From CAVZRC01 sp963777695 (GTDB lineage: Bacteria; Planctomycetota; Planctomycetia; Isosphaerales; Isosphaeraceae), in the NCBI GenBank assembly GCA_963777695.1, contig CAVZRC010000003.1, positions 1,488,001 through 1,552,000 on the forward strand: a DNA stretch of 64,000 nt. Reading direction: 5' to 3'. The notes under the pieces are model-generated. The model had not been told where the DNA came from. It ran no database searches and worked only from the letters and a program-made list of their open reading frames with translations. Position 1 is the stretch's first letter, and the number at the start of each line of letters is the position of its first letter. Below, piece after piece: positions 40,808 to 48,943 of this stretch. A program made the translations under genes and the position numbers.

Positions 40808-42314
40808 CGTCGTGCGGCTCCGATTCGCAGAGGTATTGGTAGACCGACGTCGGCCGAGGGGACACCAGGTCCTCACCCAGCCAGGGCGGGATCTGCCGCC
40901 GCTCTTCTTCGGCCAGCGCCTCCAGGATCGTTCGGGGGCGGGCCTGGACGCCGAGGATCCGCTCGACGGCCGCGTGCGAATACGCGCCGTAGCGCACCGC
41001 CCGCTCCAGGGCCGCGATCAGGTCGGACCGGGTGTAGGTCCCCAGCAGGGCCAGCACTCGCTGCGCCTGGTCCTTGCCGTAGCGCTGCGCCCGAAGCAAG
41101 CCACCCAGGAACTGACGACCCGGCTCGCCCAGCTCGGCGAACCGCTCCTCCAACTCCGCCTGCCGCCGTCGGGCATCCTCGCCGGGCCGGTGCTCCTTCG
41201 ACACGACGCGTTGTCCCGTGACTTTGCTCGGCAGCAGCGCGTGTCGGGCGATCTCCTCGAGTTGGGGGCCGTAGACGATCAACTCGCGCTCGGTCAGCCG
41301 CACCGGCACCATGCTGCCGATGTGTCGCCACGGGACCGAGTAGCCGTTCTGGCCGTAAGTGATCAGGCCCTCGACGCCGACCGTGCGGTAGATCACCGGG
41401 GCGACGTCATAGGGTTGGGGCGGCAACGGGATCAAGTGAGGGATCTCTTCCTGATGCAACTGCGCCGGAGTCCGGCCGGCGGCGCGGAGCTCGCGGACGT
41501 CGGCGACCTGGGCCAGCCACCAGGCGGTGGTCTCATTGAGATGTCCCAGCGACGAGAAGGTGCGGCCGTTGAACAAGCTGGTCTCGACATAGGAGAAGGG
41601 CCGTTCCACCTTCCCCTTGGTCTGGGGCCGCCGCACCCGGCAGGCGATCGGCCGGAAGCCGTAGTGGGTGGCGAAGGCCAGGAACCGCGGGTTGTAGATC
41701 GGCACGCCATCGGCGTGGCCGCTGACCACGACTTTCATATTGTCATACAAGCAGGTGGCGGCCACGCCCCCCAGGTGCTCGAAGGCGCGGACGTGCTCGC
41801 GCAAGGTGGTCGTCAGTTCCTGGGCCTCGACGAAGCGGAGGTACTGCCGCCGCGAGTAGCCCAGGATGTAGCTGAACAGGTTGACGCGGCGCCGGCCTTC
41901 GCCGCTGAAGTCGAGGTCGTAGACGGCGTAATCCATCTGGGCCTGGAGACCCGGTGCCGTCTCGAAGCGGACGACCGGGACGGGCGCGGCCCGGGGTCGC
42001 ATGGCGGCGAGCCGCTGGCGGACCACGGTATAGCCGCCGGTGAATCCCCGGTGCCGCAACTCTTCCAGGAGTCGCACGGCGGTCAGGTCGGGATAGCGAG
42101 TCAGCAGGTCCTTTATGACCGGCTCGTAAGGATCGAGCCGGCTGGGCCGCTTGCCGACGGTCGAGCCGTCACCGGTCCCGGCACGTCGGGCCTGGACCTG
42201 CTCGAGCACGCCGCCGACGGTGTTGCGAGCCAGTCCCAGCTCGCGGGCGATCCGCCGGATCGAAGAGCCGGCTCGCCATCGACTGATGATCTCATTGCGT
42301 TGGGACTCGTTCAT
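40737..42314 (-). CDS. istA: IS21 family transposase IstA
   Basis: 525 residues. N-terminal helix-turn-helix (GSSIRRIARELGLARNTVGG), then the DDE integrase core: Asp in LQAQMDYAVYDLDF, second Asp in AATCLYDNMKVVV, Glu in RRPQTKGKVERPFSYVE. The C-terminal beta-barrel includes NGYSVPWRHIGSMVPVRL. It overlaps the ParB-like gene by 23 bases at its start and istB at its end. Intact. Confidence 0.95.
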   Translation of the reverse strand: MNESQRNEIISRWRAGSSIRRIARELGLARNTVGGVLEQVQARRAGTGDGSTVGKRPSRLDPYEPVIKDLLTRYPDLTAVRLLEELRHRGFTGGYTVVRQRLAAMRPRAAPVPVVRFETAPGLQAQMDYAVYDLDFSGEGRRRVNLFSYILGYSRRQYLRFVEAQELTTTLREHVRAFEHLGGVAATCLYDNMKVVVSGHADGVPIYNPRFLAFATHYGFRPIACRVRRPQTKGKVERPFSYVETSLFNGRTFSSLGHLNETTAWWLAQVADVRELRAAGRTPAQLHQEEIPHLIPLPPQPYDVAPVIYRTVGVEGLITYGQNGYSVPWRHIGSMVPVRLTERELIVYGPQLEEIARHALLPSKVTGQRVVSKEHRPGEDARRRQAELEERFAELGEPGRQFLGGLLRAQRYGKDQAQRVLALLGTYTRSDLIAALERAVRYGAYSHAAVERILGVQARPRTILEALAEEERRQIPPWLGEDLVSPRPTSVYQYLCESEPHDDEDPHAAPDADAADGDGAAPTNP

Positions 42315-43223
42315 GGACAGAGAACTCCGCGATCAGGTCGTCGGTGAGGCCGGCGACGCGTCGGGCGTCGTCGGCCAGGCGGGCAAAGCCCGGGGTGAGG
42401 ACCGAGCGATCGCAGGGTGTCAAGCCGGCGCGGCCCTGGTGGTGCAGCCAGGTCTCGATATGGCCCAGGCTGTCGAGGAGTCCGGCCAGGCGTCGCGCCA
42501 CGCGGTTACCCGCCCGAGAGAGCCGCGGGTCCCAGGCCCAGCCGGTCTGCTGCCGCGACTGCTGCAACGCCTGCCGGGGCCGGGCCAGGATATACTCCTG
42601 GTGCGAGCGGCCCGGTGCGGCACCGAGCAGGTTGACCACGCCGTCGAGCTCGGCGGCGGTCAGCTCATCGCGGTGGAATGCGTCCAGGACCTCGGCCTGG
42701 TTGCCGGCCGGCAACCGGACCACGCCCTCGCGGCGGTGGCCCCGAGTAGTCCCAGTCGCAGATCTTCGCGCGCGGCGTCGGCGAGCTTCTCGACCAGGGC
42801 GAGCCGGCGACAGACCCAGCTCTTGTGCCGTCCCAGCAGCTCGGCGACCTCGATTTGGGTCAGGCCGTCGTCGCGGACCAGGGCATGGACGATCCAGGCA
42901 TCTTCCCACTCCTGAGTGCGGCGTCCGGTCTGGTTGAGCCCGTGGATGGCCGCCTTGGCGGCGCGTTCGTCGGCCTCCCAGGCCCGCGCACTGACCGTCT
43001 TCCAGCCGAGGGTGCCGGCGGCGGCCAGCCGCTTGAACCCGTCAAGGACCTGGTAGGTCTCATCGCGGAGACAGACGACCAGTGGGGAGAGCTGCCCATA
43101 GCGGCCCAGCGAGCGGACCATGGCGGCCTCGGCCTCGGGGTCGGGGAGGCGATAGCGGCGATAGTTCAGGCCCAGTCGGTCCACGGCCAGGCTTCGGAGA
43201 TCGCCCGGGAGTGACAATGCCAT
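42292..43223 (-). CDS. ParB/Spo0J-like passenger protein of the IS21-type element (one frameshift)
   Basis: About 310 residues. N-terminal ParB nuclease-like domain: NYRRYRLPDPEAEAAMVRSL, YGQLSPLVVCLRDETYQVLD, GFKRLAAAGTLGW. Then a DNA-binding HTH: LTQIEVAELLGRHKSWVCRR. A frameshift near 42745 separates EGVVRLPAGNQAEVLDAFHR from the N-terminal part; the C-terminal half is an IS-specific helical domain. It overlaps istA and the upstream zinc-finger gene, so the four genes form one operon. It might bind element ends or modulate transposition; no evidence for plasmid partition. Confidence 0.75.
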
Positions 43224-43990
43224 GGGGCACCTCGGAACAGCCCGAGAATTCCGAGCGAGGAAACGGGGGACCGGAGAGCCCGGCCCACCCGCTCCCTCCT
43301 CGGTCCTGGGGGGTAAGAAGACGATAGAGTCGAGGAGACGGTATCCTCAATACGTGACGACATAACTGAGTGGGGTGGTGGGCCTCGGCGCGGCGGTCGG
43401 CATCGGGGCCGTCGGCCGCGGCGGCGCCTGAGCCTGAGCCGGGCTTCGCGCTGGCGGACGCGTCGTAACGCCTGTCGACACGAGCCCGAACAGAACTTCT
43501 GATCGGGGGATCGTGGAGAGGGGAGGAAGAGGACGTAGCAGCCGGGCCTGTGGCAAGGCAGGCCGGGCGATTTCTCGAGGATTTGGGCTGGGCGCTGGCC
43601 CACGGTGAGGTCGGGTCCGACTGGCGGTCGATCCGAGGTGGGCGGCGGCTCGGCTTCGACGGCCGCTGGCGGCGACGCGGCGTGAGTGAGGGAAGGGTCC
43701 GTCTCGGGAGGGTCCGATCGCTGCCGCCGCCGATCGCGATGGCGTCGGGACTGGTCACGGCGGCGTTGTTGGCCGTTGGCGGTGTCGCGATAGCGTTGAC
43801 CGGCCCTCCAGCGGCGCCACCGCCGTGCGGCGTCCTGGCAGGCGGGGCTACAGTAACGGGCTTGAGGCCGGCGCGGCCGGAACCAGCGCTCGCACCCCTT
43901 GAGCAGGCAGCGGCGGCAATCGGGGTGCCAACGGTGCGAGTCGGAAGGTTGACCCGGCCGCAAGGCGCGGGGAGACTGGAAACGGCCCAC
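43166..43990 (-). CDS. Arg-rich protein with two Cys-type zinc-binding modules, IS21 passenger
   Basis: 275 residues. Two treble-clef-like modules: CRRCLLKGCERWFRPRRP to YCSPACQDAARR, and CHRPGCYVLFLPSP to FCSGSCRQALRRVR. The rest is strongly basic. The C-terminal about 60 residues lie in low-complexity sequence overlapping the ParB-like start, so the true end may be earlier. First gene of the element, next to its right terminus. Probably nucleic-acid binding; function unknown. Confidence 0.6.
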   Translation of the reverse strand: MGRFQSPRALRPGQPSDSHRWHPDCRRCLLKGCERWFRPRRPQARYCSPACQDAARRWRRWRAGQRYRDTANGQQRRRDQSRRHRDRRRQRSDPPETDPSLTHAASPPAAVEAEPPPTSDRPPVGPDLTVGQRPAQILEKSPGLPCHRPGCYVLFLPSPRSPDQKFCSGSCRQALRRVRQREARLRLRRRRGRRPRCRPPRRGPPPHSVMSSRIEDTVSSTLSSSYPPGPRRERVGRALRSPVSSLGILGLFRGAPWHCHSRAISEAWPWTDWA

Positions 43991-44255
43991 GGGAGGTCTT
44001 GCTCCCGAGCGGTCCGGCGGCGGGAAGGTGGAACTTCCCGCCGCCCCTTTGCGCCGACAGTTTGGACGGCGGTGGTCGGCAGCCGAGCCGCACGCATCCT
44101 TCAGATTACTTGCACAGGCGCATGCTTGCCAGGGACGAAGCGACGGGAGAAGAGAGCCAAAGCCGCGATCGACCGCTCGCGGAATGGCTCAACTGGCTCT
44201 GCGATAATGGCTCAGTGTTTGGCCGCTGCTGACAGGATTCCGGGACAGACTCTTA

Positions 44256-44375
44256 GAGTCTGTCTCAGAAGCCGCGGCGGCTGTCCCGTAGGGTGCTCTG
44301 TGAGCACCAATTTCGGCAAGACACCCCGGATCGGTGCTCACAGAGCACCCTACAAGAGCCTTCCGCGACAGACTC
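44256..44375. mobile_element. MITE-like palindrome M3
   Basis: 120 bases. Tips GAGTCTGTCTCAGAAG and CTTCCGCGACAGACTC; inner arms GTAGGGTGCTCTGTGAGCACC and its complement. TTA flanks at 44253-44255 (shared with M2) and 44376-44378. The right TTA is the original site within module gene 1. Confidence 0.75.
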
Positions 44376-44584
44376 TTATACGCGCTGCCTGGTATGCGGA
44401 CTCCGTTCTGCCTGAAGGCGTCATGAAGCTGACGTTGCTGATCCGGGGTCAAACCGAGATTTTCGAAACCGAGATCGGACATGTCACCGGCCAACATCGG
44501 CAACTGTTTGGCCAGATCGGTCGGCATGTTGTCCAGATCGATAAACTTCTGTGGTGCCCCTCCCGGTATCTGTCGTATTTTCAT
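44376..44584 (-). pseudogene. Module gene 1, copy A2, N-terminal fragment
   Basis: Encodes MKIRQIPGGAPQKFIDLDNM to RIPGSAYK, followed by inserted MITE sequence. Counterpart of the C-terminal fragment at 39073-39291. Confidence 0.85.
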
Positions 44585-44670
44585 GATGGCAATGCCCTGG
44601 GGCCTGTTGATCAAACCGTGCCCAGCCCAGAAGGGGCGGGACACGGGCACGGCGACGTTTCGCCCTTTCA
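44376..44670. repeat. Long direct repeat, copy A2 right part
   Basis: Continues the A1 match from TTATACGCGCTGCCTGGTAT to CGCCCTTTCAG. It ends 8 bases before the next insertion sequence. Confidence 0.88.
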
Positions 44671-44678
44671 GTCGCTAG

Positions 44679-46804
44679 CCTGGATTCCCATGGAGGGGAA
44701 ACCGGCTAACAAATCGGCCGGCCGCATAACGATGCGATACTTCGTTTCGACGTTAGTTCTCAACTTTACACCACGCTCGGCTCGGGTGCCAGCATGACGT
44801 CATCCGAATACCAGCCGCAGTCGCTTGCCCTCGAGCCAGGGGACGGCCACATCGGTCTGGTCGAACCCCGCGGCGATCAGCAGCGGATTGTGCGCCCGCC
44901 TCTGGTACCGGACCACCACCTCACTCTCGTTGAGCGTGATCCCCGCCGTGGCATCCACGAAGTCACGGAACAGGTGCCGCGACTCGGCCGCCTCGTAACC
45001 CCGGCCGACGCGGACCGCGAGCAACCGGTACAGGCTGCTGGCCATCAGGGTCAATTGCAGGTCGCAGTCGACCTTCAGCGCCACCGCCGAGCTCAGGGCG
45101 TCCATGTGGAAGAAATCGATCCCGTCGGCGATGTTGTTCTCGATCACCATCCGCCGGGCGTAGCGGCCGATCAGGTGCGACGCCGAGCGGGTCAACTGGT
45201 TGGTCAAGAGCAACGTCGGTCCTTCGTGACCCAACTCGGCGATGGTCAACTGGCGGATCGGACCATCGTAGTCCGTCAATGTGACCTGGCGGTCCAGCAC
45301 CCGCGGCGTCCGGTAGGCGCGCGCGACATTTTCCAACTCGACCCGCCGCCATGCCGAGATCGGGGCCCGCGCGATCTCCGCGAGCCGCTTCGGGCTGCGC
45401 CTCCGCAACGTGATGAAGGGGATTCCCATCCGGTTCAGCTCGTTGAGCTTGGCGTAGGTCGTCAATGTGCAGTCGAAGATCAGCTCCTCGGGCAACCGTC
45501 CGGTCCGTCGCTTCCAGAACGCGACGAACCGAAGGACCTCGTCATCCCGCTGGTCCTTGCGCAACTCGGCGTTGGCGTAGCAGAAGACGCGGGTCTGGGC
45601 GTCCTGGGCCAGGAAGGCCAGGACTCCCTTCTGGCTGCGGCTCCGCTTGGAGACGTAGTGCTTCTCGACCAGCGCATCCTCGCCATGGAAGGGGATGGTG
45701 TGGAAGTCCAGGTCGAACGATGCCCCCCATCTCAACCCCAGGCGACCGACGGTGTCGAACCAGTGGCGCATCAACGGGGGATAGCAGGCCGGCGGGACCC
45801 GGCTACTGTATTCGGTCAAGAACGACCGCTTGGGGATCACATTCAAGCCGGCGAAGAGGGCCAGGCCCTCATCGAGCACCGAGCTCATGACATGGGAATG
45901 GCGCGCATTGCCGAAGAGCTTCAGGGCCAGGAGCGACCGGAAGGCGCAGGCCGCCGGGACCATCTTCGAGCCGGGGAGACCCGACCGCGCCAGGAGGGAG
46001 TCCAACCGGGCGTCGACCAGCCAGGGGAGGAAGAGGAACAGGCCGCCGAACTTGGTGCGGAGGTGGCGCGGCGACAGGTCAAGGCAGCGGACGTCGGCCA
46101 TGTCGGCGATGACAGGGCGGGTCTGGTCGGGCCGTTCGTCGTCGGCGCGTCGCGGCAGCTTGGCGAAGCCCTCGTCCTTGAGGATCGCGGCGACCGCCGC
46201 CGGACTGAGCGGCTCTCCGTCGCCGGCCAAGGCGCGGCTGATATCATGGACAGAGAGGTTCTGCTTGCGCAGGGCGATTACCTGTTGCCGCAGCCGTTTC
46301 TGCTTGCCGGGTGGCCTCCCCTGGCGTGCAGGTGGTGCGAAGAAATCGCGGTCGGGCTGGTTGCGGAACTGGTGGACGAGGACGCGGAAGCTCCCCGGCG
46401 TGTAGCCAAAGCGAGCGGCGACCTCAGCCGATGGTAGGCGGTCAACGAAGAAGGCTCGGAGGGCCTCGTATTGACGATGGGTGGAGTTGGAAGGCTCCAA
46501 GAAGCGATGGGCCAGTGTTAGGCGGTCACTGGAATTATGGTCCATGTTGCCACGGTGCCAGCGAGCGCGAGTGCGATTGCCGATGCGTGTTAGAAATAGA
46601 GGAAACCCCGGGATTTCAGGGAGAAAAGCCATTCAAGCATCGCATACGCACTTGGTGATTATTCGGGTTAGCCTTGTGGCATGGGTATCTATAGTTCTTG
46701 GGCGCCGATAACGATGTCAGCGAGGGAATACCTGGATTTTAGAGGGAATCCCGATCAGTTTCAAGCCGATTTGTTAGCCGGTTTCCCCTCCATGGGAATC
46801 CAGG
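44679..46804 (-). mobile_element. Insertion sequence with long terminal inverted repeats and CTAG target duplication, 2,126 bp
   Basis: The left end CCTGGATTCCCATGGAGGGG continues AAACCGGCTAACAAATCGG; the right end is its perfect reverse complement, at least 39 bases. CTAG at 44675-44678 and 46805-46808 is the likely target duplication. It carries one transposase. Perfect ends and an intact gene suggest recent insertion. Confidence 0.9.
44800..46632 (-). CDS. DDE transposase, IS4-superfamily-like
   Basis: Up to 610 residues; a later Met (MDHNSSDRLTLAHRFLEPSN) may be the true start. N-terminal HTH (SAEVAARFGYTPGSFRVLVH). Catalytic-core candidates: Asp in ASFDLDFHTIPFHGEDALVE, Asp in LIFDCTLTTYAKLNELNRMG, and Glu in the YREK-like RYARRMVIENNIADGIDFFH. 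Fills most of the insertion sequence. IS family assignment beyond DDE and IS4-like is uncertain. Confidence 0.85.
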   Translation of the reverse strand: MAFLPEIPGFPLFLTRIGNRTRARWHRGNMDHNSSDRLTLAHRFLEPSNSTHRQYEALRAFFVDRLPSAEVAARFGYTPGSFRVLVHQFRNQPDRDFFAPPARQGRPPGKQKRLRQQVIALRKQNLSVHDISRALAGDGEPLSPAAVAAILKDEGFAKLPRRADDERPDQTRPVIADMADVRCLDLSPRHLRTKFGGLFLFLPWLVDARLDSLLARSGLPGSKMVPAACAFRSLLALKLFGNARHSHVMSSVLDEGLALFAGLNVIPKRSFLTEYSSRVPPACYPPLMRHWFDTVGRLGLRWGASFDLDFHTIPFHGEDALVEKHYVSKRSRSQKGVLAFLAQDAQTRVFCYANAELRKDQRDDEVLRFVAFWKRRTGRLPEELIFDCTLTTYAKLNELNRMGIPFITLRRRSPKRLAEIARAPISAWRRVELENVARAYRTPRVLDRQVTLTDYDGPIRQLTIAELGHEGPTLLLTNQLTRSASHLIGRYARRMVIENNIADGIDFFHMDALSSAVALKVDCDLQLTLMASSLYRLLAVRVGRGYEAAESRHLFRDFVDATAGITLNESEVVVRYQRRAHNPLLIAAGFDQTDVAVPWLEGKRLRLVFG

Positions 46805-46860
46805 CTAGATGAATCAGGGCGTCACGGCGTGACGTCCCTTGGCGGTTCGGCTTCTCACGC

Positions 46861-47040
46861 TCAAGTCATGGTGATCTTCGTGAAGTTGAGCGTGCCGCCG
46901 GCAACCGCGGCGATCTGTTCGTCGGTCAGCTCCTTGGCGGCCTGGGGTGCCGTCTCTCCCTCGGGCGCCTCCGGCCTGGAAGCTGTCAGGGGCCTGGCGT
47001 CCTTCTCGGTCGGCTTCTCGGTCGAATCCCGGTCTCTCAT
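46861..47040 (-). CDS. RiPP/bacteriocin-like precursor peptide 1 with double-glycine leader
   Basis: 59 residues starting MRDRDSTEKPTEKDARPLTA. An AGGAGG ribosome site lies 8 bases upstream. The leader ends KELTDEQIAAVAGG, matching the L-x-E/D-E-x-x-x-V-x-G-G pattern cut by C39 peptidase transporters. The predicted core is TLNFTKITMT, rich in Thr. The same architecture and upstream sequence recur in the next gene, 106 bases upstream. No modification or export enzyme is in the window, so maturation would be in trans. Confidence 0.6.
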   Translation of the reverse strand: MRDRDSTEKPTEKDARPLTASRPEAPEGETAPQAAKELTDEQIAAVAGGTLNFTKITMT

Positions 47041-47146
47041 CGCGGAACCTCCTCGTGGAAGGGTCTGGAGATCGTGACGACGGATGCCCGCCGCGTCGCC
47101 ACGATCGGGTTGGCGTGGGGCACGCCCGATTCTTGGTCGCGACGTC

Positions 47147-47312
47147 CTAGCCGATGTGCTGGCCCTGGATGTGGCCCCCGGAGACCTTGGCGAACTCCTC
47201 GTCGGTCAATTCCCGTTTCACCTCCGACGGCTCGGCAGCCTTCGGGGTGGCGACGGCCTGGGAATCGGTCGTGATCTTGACGTCCTTCTCGTTCGAAATC
47301 CTGGTCCTTCAT
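47147..47312 (-). CDS. RiPP/bacteriocin-like precursor peptide 2 with double-glycine leader (one frameshift)
   Basis: Starts MKDQDF with GAGGAG upstream. After removal of one base near 47290 it reads NEKDVKITTDSQAVATPKAA, EPSEVKRELTDEEFAKVSGG, then core HIQGQHIG. About 54 residues. Leader and 5' sequence (CGGAAC-TCCTCGTG-AAGGG) match peptide 1, so the pair arose by tandem duplication with the core diverged most. Confidence 0.55.
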
Positions 47313-47796
47313 CGTCGGAACTCCTCGTGCAAGGGCCTGATGATCGATCGCGACGGGTGCCATCCACACCGCCGCCGCTCCTGATACAGCGAGTCGGCCC
47401 GGACCTTACACGGATTTGTTTCGGATTCTCGCTCGACGCCCCAAAGTCGGACTATCTGTCTTTCCAGATCGTCTCGCCGCACTCCACCGCCATGAACTGC
47501 CGATCGAGGATGACCCAGAGCCCGGGGACCTCCGCCTTGCGGGCGATGGGTCTCCATACCGCCAGGCCGGGGCCAATCGGACCGACGCTCATCGCGATCC
47601 CGGTCGGCATCCGGTCGTCAGGGGGCCTGCGACACGCCGATGGCGGCGCCACAGACGCATGACTGCCGCTAGGGCGACAGGCAACCTCATTCCGCGATCC
47701 GCCTCGATCCGGCAGCTCGCGCAAGAAAAGAGCCCCGCGTGGATCGCTCCACGGGGGCTCGATAGGAAGCCCGAGATTGGGGCCGGCGGATCCGCC
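47313..47796. other. Gap between the peptide genes and the PEP-CTERM gene
   Basis: A minus-strand frame at 47452-47724 (ending RQFMAVECGETIWKDR) is open for 90 residues without recognisable features or a strong ribosome site; its upstream part overlaps the terminator at 47729-47759 side of the PEP-CTERM gene. Not called as a gene. Confidence 0.4.
47729..47759 (-). terminator. Rho-independent terminator of the PEP-CTERM gene
   Basis: On the minus strand GAGCCCC and CGTGGA pair with TCCACG and GGGGCTC around a short loop, followed by TTTTCTT. It is about 40 bases downstream of the PEP-CTERM stop. Confidence 0.75.
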
Positions 47797-48472
47797 TCAA
47801 CCGCGACGGCGCCGACGCGCCCATGTCGCCCAGTCCGGCCAGCGCGGCAGAGCCGGCCAGGACCAGCGAGGAGGGCTCGGGGACGGCAGTCCCGAACTCG
47901 AAGTTCATGAGGAGGATGCCGGAATTCGTCGGGTCATTGATTGTCAGGCTCGTGAATGACGTCGTGTCGGTGAAGCCCAGGAAGGCGACATTGCCGAAGC
48001 CGGGAGGGCTCGCGGCGGTGTAGGTGTCGCCGTTGGAAAGCGTGAAGGTGATGGGCGTTGTATCGTACGTGCTGTAATAGAAGCCGACGGCCGTCGAGCT
48101 TGCCGGGAGGGTAATAAGCTCACTCGCGCCCGTCGGGACGGCGGAGGACGAATTCAGGAAGTCTACGGGGAATACGGGGCCGATGAAGTTCACGGAGTAA
48201 TAGGTGGCTGACGTCACATTGATGTCGGATCCGTCCGCATTGAGGAAGGTGAAATTCGTGCCCGTCGCAGCGTCGGTGTACCCGCTGGGTATGAAGTAGT
48301 CGGTGTATTCGCCCGCGGGGACGATGCCATTGAAGGTGACATCGCTCAAGCCCGTCGTCGCCGCCTGGAACGACGGGGAATCATTATAAACGGTCAGATT
48401 TCCCGCCTCGACTCTGTCCGCTGCTGCGACGATGATCGCCATCGTGAGCCATCGAGTCGCTCCTCGAAACAT
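47797..48472 (-). CDS. PEP-CTERM-anchored exported protein (one frameshift at the C-terminus)
   Basis: About 225 residues with a signal peptide (ATRWLTMAIIVAAADRVEAG). The body is a beta-rich Thr/Ser domain (YTDYFIPSGYTDAATGTNFT, VGFYYSTYDTTPITFTLSNG). The end is a PEP-CTERM sorting signal: AVPEPSSLVLAGSAALAGLG, then after a one-base shift near 47815 WARRRRRG and a stop. The motif, hydrophobic helix and Arg cluster are recognised by exosortase EpsH/XrtA-type enzymes for transfer to the cell surface. No exosortase is in the window. Confidence 0.85.
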
Positions 48473-48943
48473 GGTGCTTCCTCCTTCGATCGTTCAGAAT
48501 CTGCTCTGACAAGAACGCCTCGCGATGAGGAAGGCGATTTTAGCCCCGAAGGGTCGCAATTGCCAGTGATCGTTTCTGCCCAACTCGATGCAGAGGTCAC
48601 CTTTGAGGTATTTCGTCAACATGCAACCGGGTTGCCTCCGCTCCGGCCGACAAGCCGGCGAGCCCGATCGCCTCGTCGTCAAGGACGCCGACTCGTCGGC
48701 GTGTTGACAATTCTGCCATCGGACAGTCGTCGCAGGCTGCCGGCTCGCCCGAGTGCTCGGCTCCGCGCTCCACTTCGTTGCCTTCGGCGTCTTCCGCCTG
48801 GTCCCCGGCATCGCATTCGCGCCGCTTCCTCTCGGTGCATCGACCGGCTTATCCTAATTCATAGGCCCGCGCCGATTCGTCCGCCGCACGGGCGGCCGGG
48901 CCTCGACGCACCATCGCCCTCTGCGGGGCCAGGAGCCCAGCCG
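48473..48943. other. Intergenic region between divergent PEP-CTERM and kinase genes
   Basis: 471 bases. Plus-strand translation upstream of the chosen kinase start is open but low-complexity and Arg-rich, unlike the kinase. Expected to hold both promoters. No element recognised. Confidence 0.45.

Larger units (their letters stand above)
39815..44234 (-). mobile_element. IS21-type element with two passenger genes, 4,420 bp, 6-bp target duplication
   Basis: The ends are TGTCAACCGCGGTCAGGAAT at 39815 and, read inward from 44234, TGTCAGCAGCGGCCAAACAC. Both carry two spaced copies of an ATTGAGCCA-like internal repeat, as IS21 elements do. Direct repeats GGATTC at 39809-39814 and 44235-44240 are the target duplication. 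Inside, all on the minus strand in transcription order, are a zinc-finger-like gene, a ParB-like gene, istA and istB. Ordinary IS21 elements carry only istA and istB and are 2-2.5 kb. Confidence 0.9.
39706..44252. mobile_element. MITE-like palindrome M2, interrupted by the IS21-type element
   Basis: Left arm 39706-39814 and right arm 44241-44252 are parts of one palindrome: tips TGTCTGTCCCGGAA and TTCCGGGACAGAC, inner arms TAGGGGGGGTGAAACCCACC and GGTGGGTTTCACCCCCCCTA. TTA flanks it at 39703-39705 and 44253-44255. The IS21-type element sits in its right arm. Confidence 0.7.

Noticed and set aside
42292..43223. ParB-like protein as evidence of a plasmid or chromosome partition locus
   Set aside because: It overlaps istA, lies within the IS21-type ends, and there is no ParA or parS cluster nearby.
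47452..47724. Ninety-residue minus-strand frame near the peptide genes as a third precursor
   Set aside because: It lacks the ELTDE-x-V-x-GG leader and a strong ribosome site, and its start lies next to the PEP-CTERM terminator.
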